A stretch of DNA of 54,299 nucleotides from Sphingobacteriia bacterium (GTDB taxonomy: Bacteria > Bacteroidota > Bacteroidia > Chitinophagales > Chitinophagaceae), in the NCBI GenBank assembly GCA_017304675.1, contig JAFKLS010000020.1, positions 1 through 54,299 of the forward strand, read 5' to 3'. The notes beneath the pieces were generated by a model. That model did no database searches. It had not been told where the DNA came from and saw only the letters and a list, made by a program, of their open reading frames with translations. Made by a program: the position numbers and the translations under genes. Positions 18,691-28,911 of this stretch are shown one piece after another (position 1 is the stretch's first letter; each line of letters starts with the position of its first letter).

Positions 18691-20718
18691 TTAATAGGCC
18701 ACTTCTACCCTTTCCATTTTACTGCTTTTCCCATTTTTGTACACAACTTTAATAGCATACTTATAGGTAGCGCCGTTTTTCACATCTTCATCTACATATC
18801 TTTTAATATTGGCCGGCAATACTTTAACCAATGCCAATTCTTCGCCGGGAGAAGAGCGATATACCCAATATTGGTTTGCTTCCGGCTCATTATTTTGCCA
18901 GCTCAATTCAATGTATTTATATTGCCTGGCAACATAGGGAGCTATATTTTTTACTCCTTTTAATGCAGTTGCAGCCTTTTCTATATATACAGATTTGGGA
19001 TCAGAAATGGCGCTTTTCAAATTACCTTCATCAACAGCTTGCACACTATAATAATAAGTTGCTCCTGGTTGAACATCGGCATCTGTATAAGATGTATCCT
19101 GGCTCTTTACACTTATAAGTTGCCTCCATGTTTTCGTTGTATCCGTTGAAGCTTTCTTGTAAATTATATAACCGCTTACATCCTTACTAAAACTTTTTAC
19201 CCATTGTATATAAATCTTATTATCTCTTATTTTAACAGAATCCATCCTTGGTGGCGCAGGTGGTATTAAATCGGGGCGCTTTACTTCTATATACGCAGTT
19301 GGTGCAGACTCATTATAACGGGCATCTACAGCTGCAATTTTATAATACATCACCGTATTTAGCTGATTCATTGGAAGTGTATCTTTAAATGATGTTATGT
19401 TTTGTGGTGTTGCATTGAGAATAACAAATTCGTCTTCTTTTTTCTGGGCACGTAAAACACGATAACCCAGGAAATCCATTTCAGTGTTTTTCTCCCACTT
19501 TAAGGTAACAACACCTGTAGAGTCTACACTACCTTTAAGCCCAACAGGTATAGCCGGCGGAATGGAATCAATCAATTGATATAAAAAAGGTTCAGACTCT
19601 GTTGTTTGATTATATCTGTTGCCAATCGCTTTTACCTTAAAATAAGTAGATAAGCTTTTTGATGTAAAAGAAAATTCTTTCTTGTTTGCAGCCGCACCAA
19701 CAACTTCACCAATCTTTACATAGTTTGTATCAAACCTTTTTGATTGATAGATTTCATATTTTGCAGTTGCATCAAATAAAGAGTCGGCCAATTCCCATTG
19801 AATTGTTAACTTACCGGGCGCCGTGGAATCTACACCGGTAATAAACGGTGAAACATTTAAATCAGGGTAAGCTTTTCCACTAATAACATCACCTGGTTTT
19901 CCAAGTTCACCAAAAGTATTTAAGCCTCTTATGCGGTAATAAAATTTAATTTTATTAGGAATAGAATCTACAACATTTATTTTAGTTTCATCTTCAGGCT
20001 TTTCTTCAGGAGAAGAAACCTTGATAATCGGCTGACCAATCTTTTCGAAATGAATTGAATCTGTTGATCTCTCTAAAACTGATGCGAAGTAGTCATCTTT
20101 TACATCTTTGGTATCCCAGGCAAGGCTTACACTTCTGTTAGAAAAAACAGGAGTTATGGCCGGGCTTTTTGGCAAATCGGTATTCTTATCAGAAACAAAA
20201 AAGCTATTGTTTATTTGCGGCACTTTGGTATTGGCTACTGTAATTCTGTAGGTATATTTTTTTCCTGCTTCAACAGAAGAATCAATAAACGCAGAACCTG
20301 TTAAAACAGCAGATTCAATTTCATACGATGTAAGGATATAATACATCGCATATTGTTGGTAATCCATATCTCCTTTCGATTCTTTCCCCGGCACATTAAA
20401 AATAGAAAGCATGCCTCTATAGGTATAACCATTAGTATCCAGCTTCAGGAATTCTTCTTTTGTATTGATAGGCCTAATAACAGCCTTATTGATTTTTTTA
20501 AACTTACCTGAATTATCATCCGCCCTTTCAATATTTACTCCCAAAGTATTTACATAACGCCATTGCGCAGCATTATTAAAAGCCCAGCGAAGGATTACCC
20601 TGTTATTGTCTCTGAAAGATTGTATTTTAAATTCAATCTTCTGTGTTGGAGACTGCGATTGTGCGGCATAACAAATTACTGCAAGAAAAACAGTGAAATA
20701 TATTTTCAGTTTATACAT
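18691..20718 (-). CDS. Exported protein with tandem fibronectin type III-like domains
   Basis: A 675-residue protein with a signal peptide (MYKLKIYFTVFLAVICYAAQS). At least three Fn3-like beta-sandwich repeats are clear in the C-terminal half: stretches such as VVTLKWEKNTEMDFLGYRVLR, IYIQWVKSFSKDVSGYIIYKK and IELSWQNNEPEANQYWVYRS, each followed by a YYYxVxAVD-type strand. The N-terminal half has two more diverged copies. I see no catalytic motif and no T9SS sorting tail, so it is probably a periplasmic or surface scaffold. It is the last of five closely spaced minus-strand genes (51 nt after the 1623-residue protein). Function is unknown. Confidence 0.72.
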   Translation of the reverse strand: MYKLKIYFTVFLAVICYAAQSQSPTQKIEFKIQSFRDNNRVILRWAFNNAAQWRYVNTLGVNIERADDNSGKFKKINKAVIRPINTKEEFLKLDTNGYTYRGMLSIFNVPGKESKGDMDYQQYAMYYILTSYEIESAVLTGSAFIDSSVEAGKKYTYRITVANTKVPQINNSFFVSDKNTDLPKSPAITPVFSNRSVSLAWDTKDVKDDYFASVLERSTDSIHFEKIGQPIIKVSSPEEKPEDETKINVVDSIPNKIKFYYRIRGLNTFGELGKPGDVISGKAYPDLNVSPFITGVDSTAPGKLTIQWELADSLFDATAKYEIYQSKRFDTNYVKIGEVVGAAANKKEFSFTSKSLSTYFKVKAIGNRYNQTTESEPFLYQLIDSIPPAIPVGLKGSVDSTGVVTLKWEKNTEMDFLGYRVLRAQKKEDEFVILNATPQNITSFKDTLPMNQLNTVMYYKIAAVDARYNESAPTAYIEVKRPDLIPPAPPRMDSVKIRDNKIYIQWVKSFSKDVSGYIIYKKASTDTTKTWRQLISVKSQDTSYTDADVQPGATYYYSVQAVDEGNLKSAISDPKSVYIEKAATALKGVKNIAPYVARQYKYIELSWQNNEPEANQYWVYRSSPGEELALVKVLPANIKRYVDEDVKNGATYKYAIKVVYKNGKSSKMERVEVAY

Positions 20719-20769
20719 AATTTACTTTTTCAAACAATTAACATTACTACAAACAATCCTTTGCTTTTA

Positions 20770-23700
20770 TTAATACTTCGTTTTTAAAGCTGTATTTAAT
20801 TCGTCTAAAATTGCTTTAATATCAGCAGCTGACTGTGCTTTTTTAAGTGCTTCTATTTTAGCAGTTACCAAACTCTTTATAAGAACATTTGTTAATGCAC
20901 TCATTTTCTTCGGCGCATCTTCTAAAGCATTTGTTTGCCTTTGCTGTAAATCTTGCAATGCTTTCTGTTCAGCCGCAATTCTTTCCTCTTCTTTTCTCTT
21001 GGCTTCTTTTTCTGCAACAATTGCTTTTTCAATTGAGTTAATGTTAGCTTCCAGGTTTGCAGCAGTAGAAGATTTAAGTTTATTAATTTTTTCAATAAGC
21101 GATGTTATTGTACCGGCATTATCTGCATTGTTCAGTTGCTTTGTAAGATCAACAAGTAATTCGTCTCTTTTTATTTCCAAATCAAGTGCTTTAACAAGCG
21201 CAGCTGTTGCTGTTAATTGTACAGTTAACTTTACTTTCTCTGTTGGGCTTTTTTCTGTACTCAGTTTTTTATTAAGATCCTGAGTAGTTGCTTCATATTC
21301 TTTTTGCTTCTGCTTGTTTTTGTCAATATTCTGCAATCTTAATTCATTCTCTTTTTGCTCTGCTTCTTTATCTTTTTTATATTTTTCAATTACCCTCTCT
21401 ATATCTTCTATTGTCTTTTTAGAGTTAGTTAAATTATTTAAAGGGGCAGTCCATTTTTTCTCATCAGACAATTGGTTAAATTGGTTTGTTAATAGCTGCC
21501 TTTGGCCCGGATCTTTTTCAAGGAACGTTTTTTGATACGGGGTTAACCATTTTACCAGCTCTTCTCTTTTTGCAATCAGTTGTTTTTCTAATTCTTTATC
21601 GCTTTGAAATCTAATTAAGAATTGATCGGTCTTAATAATGATTGCCTCTGACGTTTTTTGATTAATTGGTGTTGACCAATTTTTATCTTCAGTTAATGCA
21701 ATAATCTGAGTTTTCAGGGCAGTTTTTCTCGATTCAATTGCCTCATTGCTCAATTCTGTGTTGTACCGGGCCAATAAGTTATCTCTGCGGGTAACAAGGT
21801 TCAACTCTGATGCTTTTAACATTGTAAACCTTTCCAAATACAGGCCCTCCTGTTTAAGTATTGTTTCTGCATTTTGCCGATTAATTGGTGTTGACCAATT
21901 TTTATCAGAAGTAAGTGCAGTAAGGTGAAGTTTCAAAGTGTCTTTTATAGCCTTACTTGCTTCAATTCTTGCCCACTCGCTAAACTTGTCGTACAGCGAA
22001 TCTCTTCTGTTCACAACATCAGCTTCAGATTCTTTTATTTTTTTGAACCGTTCAAAGTATGCATTCTCCTGATCGATTATTGTATTTGCCTTTTGTTGAT
22101 CAATTGGTGTAGCCCAACTTTTTTCTTCCGTTAATGAAGTAATGTGTGCTTTCAAAGTGTCTTTTGTAACACGGCTTTTCTCAGCTTTCAGTAAATCATT
22201 AAATTTAGCGAGCACAGGATCTCTTTTACTCAAAATATTGGGCTCAGATGCTTTAATTCTTCTGAAATCAGCCAAATAATTCTTCGCCTGAACAAGTAAT
22301 GCTTCGTTCTTGGTTATATCTAACGGAGTTACCCAAAGTTTAGCATCAAAATAGTTAGTGTTGGCTTTCTTCAAATAGTTTTTAGAAGTTTCAAAAGTTT
22401 GCTGAGCAATAAGATCGTTCAAATCTTTTACAATTACATCTCTTCTGGCCCTTATATCATCTTCTATAGCCTGGTCTTTTGCATTCAGTTTAATTGGTGG
22501 TGGTGGTGGCGCTCCGCATTTTGTTCCTTTAGAGAAAGTTACACCAAAGCTGCCGTGGAATATCCAAACACTGTACCTGCCATCTAAATGCCCTGATACA
22601 TAAAAAGGTTTAGGCCCACTTAAAAACAGGTTGGCATTAATACTGGCCCTGAAGACTTCTGCACTATAATTTATATCGGGTAAAAACCATGGCATAGATA
22701 TATGGAAATGCATACCAACAGCGCCATACATATAAGCCTGAACACGGCCTTCGCCAAACCAGCCGTTTAAACCCGCAGGGCCTCCGTTACATTGAAAATT
22801 ATGTGTATGCATTAAGAGTACATCATACTTTAACCCACCCCCAAATTCTGCCCATATCCAACCTAAATGCGCAGATAATGTAATAGAAGCCGACATGCCA
22901 TGTTTTAAAGCGAAATTTCCCGAACCATACGGCGATGGGATATCGTTACCCATCATAAAATAACCCGTTCCCTGTACATTTATCGGCCCATTAAGTTTTA
23001 AAGAGTTAGGCGTTTTATCTGTTCCTATATAAATGTACCATTTATCATCGCTTACATAGAAAGAAGACCTGCCTGATTGATAATTCCCCATTCCCCCAAT
23101 TACATAATCTGCAAAGTTCACATAAGAATTCATCACACCGGAATATACAGCGTTCTCAAAGTCGAACTTAATAAAGATATCACCCCAAACAGAAGCATCT
23201 TCTTTTGGTGCAGCAGATGTATTTGGGTTTGCAAATTTCCGCATGCTTCCTTTCATTCTTGCTGCATCTTTATTATCATCGCCTGCCAACATTCTAAGTG
23301 TACCATTAAGTGAAATGGAGTTAACGCCCCAGTTGCTATTGAACACAATTTCAAAGCCTGCAGTGGCTGTAATTAACTCTTTTGTCATAACATCAAATAA
23401 CACGCCGGCCCTTACACGTAAAAAAGCATCGTTAGAAGGAACATATAAAATACCACTCGGTAATTTAGGGCTCTCCTTATCTGCAACATCCATTTTATAA
23501 GTTACACCACCGGTAAATCCTGTAAAGGTGATTGGTCCCGCCTGTATTTTAAATCCTTTAGCCATACCATCTACAGACCAGTATCTGAAATCGTCTTTTC
23601 TTCCAAAAATACCTTTTGCTCCAAGTTCAAATTTGTTGACTTTTAGTTTCAGTGATCCGGCAAGTGCATTGCCATAAACGTCATCGTTTTTAAGAATGGC

Positions 23701-25641
23701 CAGTTCTCCTTCAAATTTTGCTTTTCCAAAATCAGCGCTAATACCAATCATTCCCAATTCTACATTATCAAATTGCCACTCTCCTTCCGCATCATTGTAT
23801 ACAGCATTAATAGCAAGTTTTGTTTTACCTCCAATTTTGCCATCCATTATTTTAATATCCAATGCAATATTGAGTGAAGCTGTTTCAGTACCTGCTGTAT
23901 TGGTGGTTCCCGAATTTGCTGAGGTAGCAGTTGTTGAACTTTTTGTTTGAGGGGATTGTTGCGTAGAAGCTTTGGGGTTACTCTCATCATATTTTGTTTC
24001 GGTTCCAACGGTAACACTATATTCTGCTTCGAAGGATGCAATATGAAGTTTACCTTCTACACCCATTGATTTAACCTGGAAGTAAGGTTTTACAGTTTGA
24101 AGTTGCAGTTCTTCGAAAACTATACCATCGCAGGAAAATGCTTTTTTCTTTTTCTTCGGATTATCTGAATCTTCATCAACAGCCTCATCTTTATTTCCAT
24201 CCATATTGAATGAAATCTTACCAGATAAGTTCACTTTAGGTAAAAACTGTCCATTCTGTACAATCAATGAAACAGATGAACTTTTATCTAACTGCAATTT
24301 TGCTTTCCAGAAAGAGGCTTTGATATCGTTTAATGAACCAACAGTAATTTCATATTCACCATCTTTCGTGATCTTTCCAAAATAGGATAACCCATCTTTA
24401 CCCGACTTAGATTGAATAGGCAATACCAATTTACCGGCAAGAGAGCCTCCGTTCAGCTCGCTATATTTTACATACACTCCAATCTCATCAACACTAAAGC
24501 CCCATGTACCTGCTCTCCCTTTGTCTAACGGTAAAATATTTTTTTGATTGATAACCGTACTAAAACCGGTTGCGTCTATTATGCCTGACAATGCGGTAAA
24601 ACTAACCCGGTCTTTACTATCTTTCATTCTAAACTCACTTGGCAAAAACACTTGCATCTTGGTAATAATCAATCCTTCCCAAGTATTGGGTTCATCGGGT
24701 TGTACATCCGCCAAATAAGTTGCAAAATCATCTGTTGTGCCTTCTGGATTTTTGGTATCAGAAAAATCCAACATCGCTTCATCAACCCGGAATGCATAGT
24801 CTTTCGTTTTCTTCATCATGAAAGGCTTGCTAAATTTCAATTTATTAACGAGCAACGACCCAAAAGAATTAACAACAACATTTACAGGTGCAGAACATAC
24901 CTGGTTGGTATCTCCGAAAGCCTGGTAGCTTGTATTAACGGGAATAAAAACGTCTTTAGATAAAACAACTTCACCAATAATGCCTAACTCTTTAAAGCCC
25001 GAGCAATCGAAACTAAAATAAGTTTGTTCACTTGCTTTTCCGGGGCTTGAAGGGTCATTCCCTTTCAATGCCAAACTCCAATCACCAAGATTTTTTATGG
25101 AATCGTTACCTATCAATTGAAGTTTACCGTCTGAAACTACACCGCCCACTCTTGTTAAATCAGCATAACCGGTAAAATAAACTTCTTTCTTATTGCCATT
25201 TGCATCTGTTTGTGGCATTAGTGCTCTCGCAAAAACCCTGGCAACACCGCCGTTCATTCCAAAATCAATATTACTGATTGCAACCTGATATTCTGTACCG
25301 CCTATTTTCTTCTTAATTCCAAACGGAGGAAGCACTGTTGCATTTTCTCCAAAAGTGCTAACCCATGCTCCCGATTTAGTTACTGCATCTAAAAAGTTTT
25401 TTGCGGTATCACGTAATCTTTGAATTGCATCGTTTGATGCATATGTTGCTGCTGAATATTGTACTGAATTATCAGTAATTTGATTTTTAACGACTGATGC
25501 GCCTGCAATGCTTTTATAAAAAACAGCAGTATCTCTTATAACATTTTTGGCATTTGCAAAAGATTGTTGCAGGCAAAGAAATATACATAATAAGAAAGCG
25601 CCCCGAATATTTTTAAATACAATTGTTTTTATTAACTGCAT
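20770..25641 (-). CDS. Giant exported protein with five C-terminal 73-residue repeats
   Basis: A 1623-residue protein with an N-terminal signal peptide (cleavage near FANAKN). Residues of roughly 40-1040 are beta-rich, with many alternating strands of the kind seen in surface or barrel-associated proteins, and include a Ser/Thr/Asn-rich linker near 570-600. A GAPPPPP linker (about 1043-1049) leads to five tandem helical repeats (1066-1431), each with an (R/K)R(D/E) start and a central W-x-TP or WTAP motif. Then comes a charged coiled-coil-like tail. I do not recognise the family. It is fourth in a five-gene cluster whose other members are also exported, and is the likeliest structural core (inference). 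Confidence 0.7.
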   Translation of the reverse strand: MQLIKTIVFKNIRGAFLLCIFLCLQQSFANAKNVIRDTAVFYKSIAGASVVKNQITDNSVQYSAATYASNDAIQRLRDTAKNFLDAVTKSGAWVSTFGENATVLPPFGIKKKIGGTEYQVAISNIDFGMNGGVARVFARALMPQTDANGNKKEVYFTGYADLTRVGGVVSDGKLQLIGNDSIKNLGDWSLALKGNDPSSPGKASEQTYFSFDCSGFKELGIIGEVVLSKDVFIPVNTSYQAFGDTNQVCSAPVNVVVNSFGSLLVNKLKFSKPFMMKKTKDYAFRVDEAMLDFSDTKNPEGTTDDFATYLADVQPDEPNTWEGLIITKMQVFLPSEFRMKDSKDRVSFTALSGIIDATGFSTVINQKNILPLDKGRAGTWGFSVDEIGVYVKYSELNGGSLAGKLVLPIQSKSGKDGLSYFGKITKDGEYEITVGSLNDIKASFWKAKLQLDKSSSVSLIVQNGQFLPKVNLSGKISFNMDGNKDEAVDEDSDNPKKKKKAFSCDGIVFEELQLQTVKPYFQVKSMGVEGKLHIASFEAEYSVTVGTETKYDESNPKASTQQSPQTKSSTTATSANSGTTNTAGTETASLNIALDIKIMDGKIGGKTKLAINAVYNDAEGEWQFDNVELGMIGISADFGKAKFEGELAILKNDDVYGNALAGSLKLKVNKFELGAKGIFGRKDDFRYWSVDGMAKGFKIQAGPITFTGFTGGVTYKMDVADKESPKLPSGILYVPSNDAFLRVRAGVLFDVMTKELITATAGFEIVFNSNWGVNSISLNGTLRMLAGDDNKDAARMKGSMRKFANPNTSAAPKEDASVWGDIFIKFDFENAVYSGVMNSYVNFADYVIGGMGNYQSGRSSFYVSDDKWYIYIGTDKTPNSLKLNGPINVQGTGYFMMGNDIPSPYGSGNFALKHGMSASITLSAHLGWIWAEFGGGLKYDVLLMHTHNFQCNGGPAGLNGWFGEGRVQAYMYGAVGMHFHISMPWFLPDINYSAEVFRASINANLFLSGPKPFYVSGHLDGRYSVWIFHGSFGVTFSKGTKCGAPPPPPIKLNAKDQAIEDDIRARRDVIVKDLNDLIAQQTFETSKNYLKKANTNYFDAKLWVTPLDITKNEALLVQAKNYLADFRRIKASEPNILSKRDPVLAKFNDLLKAEKSRVTKDTLKAHITSLTEEKSWATPIDQQKANTIIDQENAYFERFKKIKESEADVVNRRDSLYDKFSEWARIEASKAIKDTLKLHLTALTSDKNWSTPINRQNAETILKQEGLYLERFTMLKASELNLVTRRDNLLARYNTELSNEAIESRKTALKTQIIALTEDKNWSTPINQKTSEAIIIKTDQFLIRFQSDKELEKQLIAKREELVKWLTPYQKTFLEKDPGQRQLLTNQFNQLSDEKKWTAPLNNLTNSKKTIEDIERVIEKYKKDKEAEQKENELRLQNIDKNKQKQKEYEATTQDLNKKLSTEKSPTEKVKLTVQLTATAALVKALDLEIKRDELLVDLTKQLNNADNAGTITSLIEKINKLKSSTAANLEANINSIEKAIVAEKEAKRKEEERIAAEQKALQDLQQRQTNALEDAPKKMSALTNVLIKSLVTAKIEALKKAQSAADIKAILDELNTALKTKY
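21349..22446 (-). repeat. Five tandem copies of a 219-bp / 73-residue coding repeat
   Basis: These lie in the giant exported protein, residues 1066-1431. Four copies are exactly 73 residues and the fifth is 74. Each begins RRD, KRD or KRE, has a central LTxxKxW(S/A)TPI-type core and then a hydrophobic heptad-like stretch. Copies 2-4 are most alike; 1 and 5 have diverged. The DNA shows the same 219-base spacing of the TPI codons, so the array grew by unequal exchange. Confidence 0.85.
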
Positions 25642-25676
25642 GACTTAATAAGTTATTTGTAAACAGGTATAAAAAA

Positions 25677-27119
25677 TTATAATTTTTCAGTTGTTACTTT
25701 TCCATCTATCATCTCAAAATCTTTATTCACTTTAATTTTATCAAACGCAACTTTCATTTTAAAAGCTTTACCAATCCATACTTCAACTATTCCTTTTCCA
25801 CTAAAAATTCCATTCTGCCCAGTAACATCAGTCACTTCAATTGTATAATCTCCGGCAATAATTTTATCAGATGTTTTCAGAACGCTTAATAAATCTTTTT
25901 TACGGTCTTTTGCTGGAGGTCTTGTTCCGCAAGAGGCATTAATTTTTTTAGTTGTGGCACTTGCTTCTGTATTTGTAGTTTTAAATTCTTTGATAACAGA
26001 AACAGCATTGGACCCGTCATCACAAAGTGTTTTAACTTTCACTTCGTAAGTAGTAAGAGATTGTAAGGCAGAAAGCGCATACAAGGGATCTGACAAGCCC
26101 TTAACAGGATAATCTTTCCAATTGGCATCTCCTTTTTTTCTATAAGAGAAAACAAAATTTTCATACTCCGGCATAGATGCCCATGTAACGTTTGCTGCCG
26201 ATTTGCTTATATCATTCACCTCCAGCATTGTTGGGCTTTTACAATTGGCAAAATATTTAAACGAGCTATTGTTGCTGTAGCCATTGTTTTGAAAATTGGA
26301 TATAAAAGATCCTCCGTTATCATAGGTTTTAGCTTGTACACGCCATACATACACTTTTCCGGGAAGCAATGGTGGCAAATCCTCTCCATATATCAAACTG
26401 TTAGAGAACGTGCTGTCTGTATAAAAAGGTTTATTGGTCAAAAAAGCTGAATTGGGGTCTTGTGTTGCATCAAACAGTTCTACCATTTCAAACGTGTATT
26501 GTACGCTGTTGGCAGGTGCAGATTGCCTTGGCTGCCATTGAAATAAAATATTTTGAAACCCTTTTTCGACAACAGTAGAATTATTGTCTGGCGCAAAAGT
26601 AGTTGGTGGATAATTAATAGAATAAGTCACAGAATAGGTTACATTATCACTTACCTGCCTACCTGTTACAGCATCGTATAAAACAAAACCAAAAACTATT
26701 TTTGATTGAGGAAACGCATTTTCATATTGACTTAAGGTTAAGCCTGTTAAGTTATTGAAATCAAATAAAGCCGAAATATCCAAATTCGTTAACCTAACCG
26801 GCGATCCGCCAGTTAAGGTAATTGGAGCTAACCCTGCAACAACGGGCTTAGATGTTGCTGTAAAATCTTTTGCCTGAATAACCATTGCAATATTTACTGT
26901 TAACAGAGAAGGCGTAGCAGATTTATTGGTAATGGTTAAAACTAAAGAAGGAGTGGTAGATGCGTACAAATATTTAATTGATGTTGGATAAGGCGGGTAA
27001 ATAACCGGCGTTACACTTACCGGGTAGTTTGACGGGGTTTGAGCTTTTACAAATGATATATTTATAATCAATAAGAAGATGAAGCATAATAAGATATATC
27101 TACTTAAATATTTTATCAT
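25677..27119 (-). CDS. Exported Fn3-domain protein
   Basis: A 480-residue protein with a signal peptide ending FVKAQ. An N-terminal beta-sandwich region (about 30-165) resembles a DUF-type bacterial Ig fold; a segment with YVWRVQAKTYD follows. A fibronectin type III-like domain is at about 292-385 (SAANVTWASMPEYENFVFSYRK, then TTYEVKVKTLCDD). The C-terminal domain (about 415-480) has a GxFSGKGxVEV pattern and conserved Asn, like the ends of some large secreted Bacteroidota proteins. It is spaced 2 nt from the barrel gene, which indicates translational coupling. No specific function can be named. Confidence 0.68.
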   Translation of the reverse strand: MIKYLSRYILLCFIFLLIINISFVKAQTPSNYPVSVTPVIYPPYPTSIKYLYASTTPSLVLTITNKSATPSLLTVNIAMVIQAKDFTATSKPVVAGLAPITLTGGSPVRLTNLDISALFDFNNLTGLTLSQYENAFPQSKIVFGFVLYDAVTGRQVSDNVTYSVTYSINYPPTTFAPDNNSTVVEKGFQNILFQWQPRQSAPANSVQYTFEMVELFDATQDPNSAFLTNKPFYTDSTFSNSLIYGEDLPPLLPGKVYVWRVQAKTYDNGGSFISNFQNNGYSNNSSFKYFANCKSPTMLEVNDISKSAANVTWASMPEYENFVFSYRKKGDANWKDYPVKGLSDPLYALSALQSLTTYEVKVKTLCDDGSNAVSVIKEFKTTNTEASATTKKINASCGTRPPAKDRKKDLLSVLKTSDKIIAGDYTIEVTDVTGQNGIFSGKGIVEVWIGKAFKMKVAFDKIKVNKDFEMIDGKVTTEKL

Positions 27120-27121
27120 AA

Positions 27122-28852
27122 TTAAAAATTATAATTATAGGTCAACAATATTATTCCTGTAGTGCTGCTGGAATTAAGTGCTTTTAATGCGTTAGAAGTG
27201 GACTTAATTTGAAAGGTTGAAGAGAATTTAAAATCGTGCCTTTGCTTGTAATTGTATCCTATATTGGCCCTAAGGTTAAATACGTTCACTCTAACGCTGG
27301 TTAAATCTGTGTAAGTTGTATTAAATGCCATTCCGAATAAAGTGGTTAATTTTTTATTCATGAATTTTTTGCCAAATGATGCAGCGTTTCCAAAAGCTTT
27401 TGTTTTTGAATTTGTACCCTGCATTGATAAATTATAATTCAAAGTAAAATTCCATTGTACGGTTGTCTTAGGGTAAACAGTAGATAAAGTAAGGTTGGCA
27501 TTATGAAATTGACTTCCTTCTTCATCAACAAATAAATCTCCTTGCTTTTTAGTTCCTTTTTGTAAAGAATATCCTCCGCTTATAGTTTGCCGTACATCTT
27601 TAGTAGCCTTGATTTGATAATTGGCGTTAATACCTGCAGTGAGGTTAAGCATTACCAATTTTATAGAGTCTAAGTAAAAAGGAATCAGGTTATTAGAGTT
27701 GGCTATATTATCTAAATTTCTATAATTGGTAACAGATTTATTGTTGTTGAAATTACCTGAGAAGCTTAATTTACTTGTAGGATTGTACGTTGCATTAAGA
27801 GAAGTAATGAGCCTGCTGCCTTTTTGACTGAATACAGAATCTGTTAAATCGTTTTGAATACCAAGAGTTGGAGATAAATTGATCTTCCCTTTTAATAATG
27901 GAAAATTCAAGCGTAGTAAAGTATTTTCAAAACCATTTTGATTATAATAAGAACCTAAACATTGGTACCCGAAATCAACTTTCTCATATTCCAATCCCAT
28001 ATCCACCATTTTCCATGTGTAACCCAGCTTATAATTCTGTGCCCATTGCTGAGCAGAAGTTCCATTTAAATGAACTAATGAAGAAAACAATGATTTCTTT
28101 ATAACGGGGTCAAGTGTTGAACCTATATTTTGTGTTATATAATTATTAGCCACTTCTGCCGAAACAGTTACTTCTTTCCAAACAATAAAATTTGTTTTCA
28201 AACCCAACACAAAATTTTCTTTTGGCTGAACAGCCATTTCGTATGGAATATTGTATGCAGAAGTTGAATCATCTTTTGCATGAAAAAAGCTCAACCCCAT
28301 ATTAACACCTTTGTATTCATATTCTGCAACAGCGCCAAAACCTTTACGTTTGTATACTGGCGGCTGATCGGGGTTTGCAGTATAATTGCCCGTTCCTCTC
28401 AGTAACCTTCCCGTCATTAGTTTAAGCTTTAATTTTCCGGGAGATAAGTCAATTCCAACTCCATCGTATTGATGACCGTTCAACGTGTATGGTGAAAATG
28501 TTGCAGATGATGTTCCTAAATGCAATGTTGCCCATTTATAGGTTGGGCTTATTGAAAACTTATTAAAATACATGGGCGGAGCCACACTGATTTTTGCATT
28601 AGAATATGAAAAGCTGAGGGGCACATTTATACCCGCTACAAAAAGATTAAGATTACCCCCCAATACCATTGTAAATGGGTCTCTTTGATTATTAGGGTCA
28701 GATGTAAAGTTATACAGAAAGGAAGTGTTTAAACCGCCATTCAACTTAAAGAGATTTCCTTTGCCAAACATTCCGCCAAGATTAAATTCCTGGGCATTTG
28801 TCATTCCCCAAAAACCGGTAAAAAATATTACAACGATTAAATATTTTTTCAT
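27122..28852 (-). CDS. Large outer-membrane beta-barrel protein
   Basis: A 576-residue protein with a signal peptide (...GFWGMTNAQ). The whole mature part is made of alternating-residue strands ending in aromatics, with short turns and loops (for example KLSFSGNFNNNKS and RHDFKFSSTFQIKS). It ends in GIILLTYNYNF, with the terminal Phe typical of outer-membrane barrels. There is no TonB-dependent plug or other known domain. It is cotranscribed with the Fn3 and giant proteins (2-nt gap) and may be their outer-membrane anchor or pore; that is inference. Confidence 0.72.
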   Translation of the reverse strand: MKKYLIVVIFFTGFWGMTNAQEFNLGGMFGKGNLFKLNGGLNTSFLYNFTSDPNNQRDPFTMVLGGNLNLFVAGINVPLSFSYSNAKISVAPPMYFNKFSISPTYKWATLHLGTSSATFSPYTLNGHQYDGVGIDLSPGKLKLKLMTGRLLRGTGNYTANPDQPPVYKRKGFGAVAEYEYKGVNMGLSFFHAKDDSTSAYNIPYEMAVQPKENFVLGLKTNFIVWKEVTVSAEVANNYITQNIGSTLDPVIKKSLFSSLVHLNGTSAQQWAQNYKLGYTWKMVDMGLEYEKVDFGYQCLGSYYNQNGFENTLLRLNFPLLKGKINLSPTLGIQNDLTDSVFSQKGSRLITSLNATYNPTSKLSFSGNFNNNKSVTNYRNLDNIANSNNLIPFYLDSIKLVMLNLTAGINANYQIKATKDVRQTISGGYSLQKGTKKQGDLFVDEEGSQFHNANLTLSTVYPKTTVQWNFTLNYNLSMQGTNSKTKAFGNAASFGKKFMNKKLTTLFGMAFNTTYTDLTSVRVNVFNLRANIGYNYKQRHDFKFSSTFQIKSTSNALKALNSSSTTGIILLTYNYNF

Positions 28853-28911
28853 AATTAGTTTTAATGTATCAGGAGTTTTCTAATTCTTTATTTAAACCCA
28901 GTTAGCGTTTA

